A stretch of 9,183 nt of DNA from Clostridium sp. UBA4746. GTDB taxonomy: Bacteria > Bacillota > Clostridia > Clostridiales > Clostridiaceae. Positions 6,556-9,183 of this stretch are shown here, piece after piece. The stretch lies in NCBI GenBank assembly GCA_002403785.1, contig DHIM01000309.1, positions 1 through 9,183 on the forward strand, read 5' to 3'. Below the pieces are notes generated by a model. The model did no database searches and was not told the origin of the DNA. It was given only the letters and a program-made list of their open reading frames with translations. The translations under genes were made by a program, and so were the position numbers. Each line of letters starts with the position of its first letter. Position 1 is the first letter of the stretch.

Positions 6556-7665
6556 ATGAAAATTGAACAAATAGAACTTTTTCATATTAAGATGCCTTTG
6601 AATTTCAACTTTAAAACATCACAAGCTTCCATAAAGTGTCGTGAAACAATTGTAATTAAAGCTACGGATGAACTTCAAAATAAGGGTTATGGTGAAGTGG
6701 TTTCATTTAATGAACCTTTTTATACAAATGAGACATTAGCGGATTCTAAGCAGGTATTAATAAATAAATATATTAAAGCTGTAATTCATAAAGAGATGGA
6801 TCATCCTTTTGATATACATAAAAATTATGATAGGTCGTACCCCATGGCACTGGCAGGGCTCGAAAATGCATTGGTAGATGTATATGCTAGAAGAAATAAT
6901 CAATCAATTATGAAACTTGTATTCAATGAAGAAACCAATGATGTGGTATATGCAGGAGTTGTGCTTGGCGATTTGGATATTAAAGAGCTTATAAAACAAA
7001 TTGAGGATTATCAAAAGGAAGGGTATACTCGCTTTAAAATAAAGATTAAACCCCAAGATGGCTTCATAAAGTTAAAGGCTATTAGAGAGAATTATCCAAA
7101 TATTCAATTATTAGTAGATGCTAATAGAAGTTATAAGTTTGATCAAATAGATGAAATAAAAAAGTTAGATGAATTTAATTTAAAGTGTATAGAAGAACCA
7201 TTGAATTCAGAAAATTTTTTAGAATATCAAAAACTTCAAAAAGAGCTTCGTACTCCAATATGTCTGGATGAAAGCATTCAAACAGTTAATGATTTAAAAA
7301 CTGCAATTTTGTTAAAAGCATTTAAGGTATTAAATATAAAAGTAGGTCGTGTTGGTGGAATTTACTATGCAAAGCAAATGATTGACTTATGTAGGGAAAA
7401 TGATATTAAGTATTGGATTGGAAGCATGGTTGAAAGTGGCATTTCTAAAATATTGCATGTTCATTTAGCTGGCTTAAATGATACTTATATCCCTGGAGAT
7501 TTATCATCATCAAAGCGTTACTTTAAAAAAGACATAATTAAACCGGAAATTATTGCTCGAAATGGTATAATTAAAGTACCTAAAGGCTATGGGTTAGGTG
7601 TCGAGATTGATGAAGCTACACTAAGAGAGTATACAATAGACTATATTAAAATAGGGGGTGAATAG
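6556..7665 (+). CDS. menC: o-Succinylbenzoate synthase, enolase superfamily
   Basis: MenC dehydrates SHCHC to o-succinylbenzoate with a divalent metal. The 369-residue product has the N-terminal capping domain (to about 125) and the barrel domain of the muconate-lactonising/OSBS-NAAAR branch. Visible catalytic residues are the KxK pair K161 and K163 in RFKIKIKP, metal ligands D188 (LLVDAN), E213 (CIEEPL) and D238 (CLDES), and the opposite lysine K262 in NIKVGRVGG; GSMVESGISK (289-298) closes the set. Length and motifs match the Bacillus type rather than the shorter enterobacterial enzyme. Members of this branch can also racemise N-acylamino acids, but the setting in a men cluster supports OSB synthase as the main role. 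GAGGGTG (6544-6550) precedes the ATG, which lies 12 bp after menE. Confidence 0.95.
   Translation: MKIEQIELFHIKMPLNFNFKTSQASIKCRETIVIKATDELQNKGYGEVVSFNEPFYTNETLADSKQVLINKYIKAVIHKEMDHPFDIHKNYDRSYPMALAGLENALVDVYARRNNQSIMKLVFNEETNDVVYAGVVLGDLDIKELIKQIEDYQKEGYTRFKIKIKPQDGFIKLKAIRENYPNIQLLVDANRSYKFDQIDEIKKLDEFNLKCIEEPLNSENFLEYQKLQKELRTPICLDESIQTVNDLKTAILLKAFKVLNIKVGRVGGIYYAKQMIDLCRENDIKYWIGSMVESGISKILHVHLAGLNDTYIPGDLSSSKRYFKKDIIKPEIIARNGIIKVPKGYGLGVEIDEATLREYTIDYIKIGGE
7654..7660 (+). promoter_or_regulatory. Ribosome binding site fixing the thioesterase start
   Basis: GGGGGTG lies inside the last codons of menC, six bases before the ATG at 7667. An in-frame GTG at 7658 is part of this site and would have no properly spaced site of its own, so the ATG is preferred. 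Confidence 0.75.
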
Positions 7666-7666
7666 C

Positions 7667-8044
7667 ATGAATTTAATAGAGGGCTTAAATATAGAATATA
7701 TTAATGTGTATGAAGGTGGACTTGAAGCTAAAATGAATTTAACACAGTTTCATAATCAAACCTTTGGATATTTACATGGGGGTGCAACAATCGCCTTTGG
7801 AGAAACGATAACAGGCTATGCTTCACTTCAAAAAATAAGTAAAGATCAAGTAGCAGTGGGGCAAACTATTACTGCAAACCATATGAAACCTAAAAAAATA
7901 GAAGGCTATATTATAGCAAAAGGAAAGCTAATACATATGGGAAAAACATCTCATGTTTGGAGTATTGAAATGTTTGATGAAAATAATGTGTTAATTTCAT
8001 ATATGACAGTTACAAATGCCATTATTAAGTCAAATAGAGATTAG
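7667..8044 (+). CDS. menI: 1,4-dihydroxy-2-naphthoyl-CoA hydrolase (hotdog thioesterase)
   Basis: This 125-residue protein is a single hotdog-fold thioesterase of the PaaI/YdiI kind and very likely releases DHNA from DHNA-CoA, the step between MenB and MenA. The active-site helix region QTFGYLHGGATIAFGET (31-47) closely resembles QPFGLLHGGASVVLAES of E. coli YdiI (MenI); Q31, H37 and E46 keep the spacing of YdiI Q48, H54 and E63. The second conserved half includes VGQTITANHMKP (64-75) and GKLIHMGKTSHVWSIEM (86-102). The substrate is inferred from context: the gene starts one base after the menC stop, is followed by menA, and would supply the otherwise missing step. B. subtilis-type men clusters do not usually carry this gene. 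A broader acyl-CoA thioesterase activity cannot be excluded by sequence. Confidence 0.87.
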   Translation: MNLIEGLNIEYINVYEGGLEAKMNLTQFHNQTFGYLHGGATIAFGETITGYASLQKISKDQVAVGQTITANHMKPKKIEGYIIAKGKLIHMGKTSHVWSIEMFDENNVLISYMTVTNAIIKSNRD

Positions 8045-8068
8045 TAACTTGATGAGGAGAGGTAAAAA

Positions 8069-8956
8069 ATGAGTTTCAAATCAATAATAAAGCTTATGGA
8101 TATAAAAACGCTTGTCGCAGGAATTGTTCCTGTAATTCTAGGTTCAATTTATTCAAAGTATGCTTTTGGAAAGTTTAATGCTATTTATCTTATATTATTA
8201 ATAGTTTCTATGATACTTATTCAAAGTGCCACTAATATGATTAATGATTACGCTGACTTTAAACGTGGAGCAGATAGTAAAAAGAGTGCTGATGAAAAAG
8301 CTTTAGTAAGTGGGGAGATTACTCCCAAACAAGTTTTGTTTATAATATTATTATTTCAACTTACGGCTTTTATAATTGGTTTTTTTATTGCTAGACAAAC
8401 AAGTTATTATATTATTCTAGTTGCAATTATTGGAGATATTATTTCAATTTCATATGCATCTGGACCTTTCCCGATTTCATATACTCCAATTGGTGAAATT
8501 GTTTCTGGAGTAACCATGGGGATTGGTATAACAGCAACAGTGATTTATATTCAATCTGGTGTAATTAATTTAAATACAGTTTTAGTTGCAATTCCTACAG
8601 CACTATTTATTGGTACTATATTGCTGTCTAATAATTTAAGTGATATCGAAGAGGATAAAGAAGTTGGTAGAAAAACACTACCTATTTTGTTAGGATTTAA
8701 AAATGCTGAGAGACTTTGGATTTTTAATGTAATAATGCTATTGGTATTAACATTTGTCTTAGTTTTAGTACACATCTATCCTATTGTTGTATTAGTAACC
8801 GTTCTAATATTTTTCCCTTATAAATCCATATTCGATTTTTTATCTTATGATAAAAGCAGTTATACAAAAGGTAGGACTATGGGCCTTATTGGTAAGGTTG
8901 GATTAAAATATCATGTAGCGGTTGCTGTTGGATTACTATTATCAATCATACTGTAA
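8069..8956 (+). CDS. menA: 1,4-dihydroxy-2-naphthoate polyprenyltransferase
   Basis: MenA is an integral membrane prenyltransferase that joins a polyprenyl diphosphate to DHNA with loss of CO2, giving demethylmenaquinone. The 295-residue product belongs to the UbiA superfamily. It has about eight or nine hydrophobic membrane segments and the two aspartate-rich Mg2+/diphosphate motifs, NMINDYADFKRGADS (56-70) and NNLSDIEEDKEVGRKTLP (188-205). The opening LMDIKTLVAGIVPVILGS (9-26) is close to the usual MenA start (RPxTLxAsxxPVxxG), though the common arginine-proline is replaced by MD. GAGGAGAGG (8054-8062) lies six bases before the ATG, and the gap after the thioesterase is 24 bp. This is the last recognisable gene of the cluster; no MenG/UbiE methyltransferase follows within the visible 227 bp. 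Confidence 0.95.
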   Translation: MSFKSIIKLMDIKTLVAGIVPVILGSIYSKYAFGKFNAIYLILLIVSMILIQSATNMINDYADFKRGADSKKSADEKALVSGEITPKQVLFIILLFQLTAFIIGFFIARQTSYYIILVAIIGDIISISYASGPFPISYTPIGEIVSGVTMGIGITATVIYIQSGVINLNTVLVAIPTALFIGTILLSNNLSDIEEDKEVGRKTLPILLGFKNAERLWIFNVIMLLVLTFVLVLVHIYPIVVLVTVLIFFPYKSIFDFLSYDKSSYTKGRTMGLIGKVGLKYHVAVAVGLLLSIIL

Positions 8957-9183
8957 AATAATATTACTATAAACCAATGTTTAAGAAATTGATGAAGAAA
9001 TGAGAACACTTATTCAATTAAAACAATTTATTTAAAGGCATCACACTATCTTTTTTATAAAAATTTAGACTATCCTGAATTGTTAAAATTATTGCGTAAT
9101 AATAGAATATAAGAAAAAAATGAAAAAACATTATTATCCAAACAAAATATGGTCATTTTAGACAAGAAATGATTGTTTTAGAT
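8957..9183. other. AT-rich region after menA, no recognisable gene
   Basis: I find no GC-rich hairpin followed by a T-run, so no clear intrinsic terminator. The best hairpins are AATTGA/TCAATT (about 8987-9019, 6 bp, no T-run after it) and an A/T-only stem TAATAAT/ATTATTA (about 9097-9136), neither convincing. A 38-codon open stretch at 8996-9112 has no start codon but some protein-like composition (for example YKNLDYPELLKLLRNN). Another frame is open from 9124 to the right edge (20 codons, ending YGHFRQEMIVLD). Either may be chance, gene remnants or the start of a following gene, and no ribosome binding site supports them. Confidence 0.4.

Noticed and set aside
7658..7666. GTG start adding three residues to the thioesterase
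   Set aside because: This GTG forms part of the Shine-Dalgarno sequence for the ATG at 7667 and has no site of its own at proper spacing.
8551..8775. Minus-strand open frame within menA
   Set aside because: It is antisense to MenA membrane segments and the second aspartate motif; the composition reflects the complement of hydrophobic codons.
1..9183. CRISPR array, tRNA/rRNA genes, phage or defence system
   Set aside because: No regularly spaced repeats, RNA gene signatures or defence-type domains were seen; nearly all the sequence is accounted for by ccdA and the men genes.

Overview
This AT-rich, low-GC window looks like a Bacillota (Firmicutes) chromosome. Signs are strong GGAGG/GGTGA-type Shine-Dalgarno sites, GTG/TTG starts, Bacillus-like MenD, MenB and MenC sequences, and the menF-D-H-B-E-C order known from Bacillus subtilis. 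Genus is not determinable here; Bacilli and menaquinone-making Clostridia are both possible.

Layout. Positions 1-431 (minus strand) hold the first 143 codons of a CcdA-type membrane thiol:disulfide transporter, cut off by the left edge. A divergent intergenic region of about 240-270 bp follows, with a candidate sigma-A -10 box just before the plus-strand genes. A 13-codon ORF with its own good ribosome binding site (668-709) overlaps the GTG start of menF. From 702 to 8956 eight genes run on the plus strand with gaps of 1 to 24 bp: menF, menD, menH, menB, menE, menC, a hotdog DHNA-CoA thioesterase (menI type) and menA. The last 227 bp (8957-9183) hold no recognisable gene and no convincing terminator; a short reading frame runs off the right edge.

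Together the genes encode the classical o-succinylbenzoate route of menaquinone synthesis from chorismate to demethylmenaquinone: chorismate -> isochorismate (MenF) -> SEPHCHC (MenD) -> SHCHC (MenH) -> OSB (MenC) -> OSB-CoA (MenE) -> DHNA-CoA (MenB) -> DHNA (MenI) -> demethylmenaquinone (MenA). The final methyltransferase (MenG/UbiE) and the polyprenyl diphosphate synthase are not in the window and must lie elsewhere. The divergent ccdA fits a respiratory context, since CcdA feeds reductant to cytochrome c maturation and related thiol redox proteins outside the membrane.

I see no undescribed system here. The points worth a second look are the unusual menF translation start with its overlapping mini-ORF, the inclusion of the thioesterase and prenyltransferase in the cluster, the distinct arginine codon use of menB, and an altered phosphate-binding loop in MenE.
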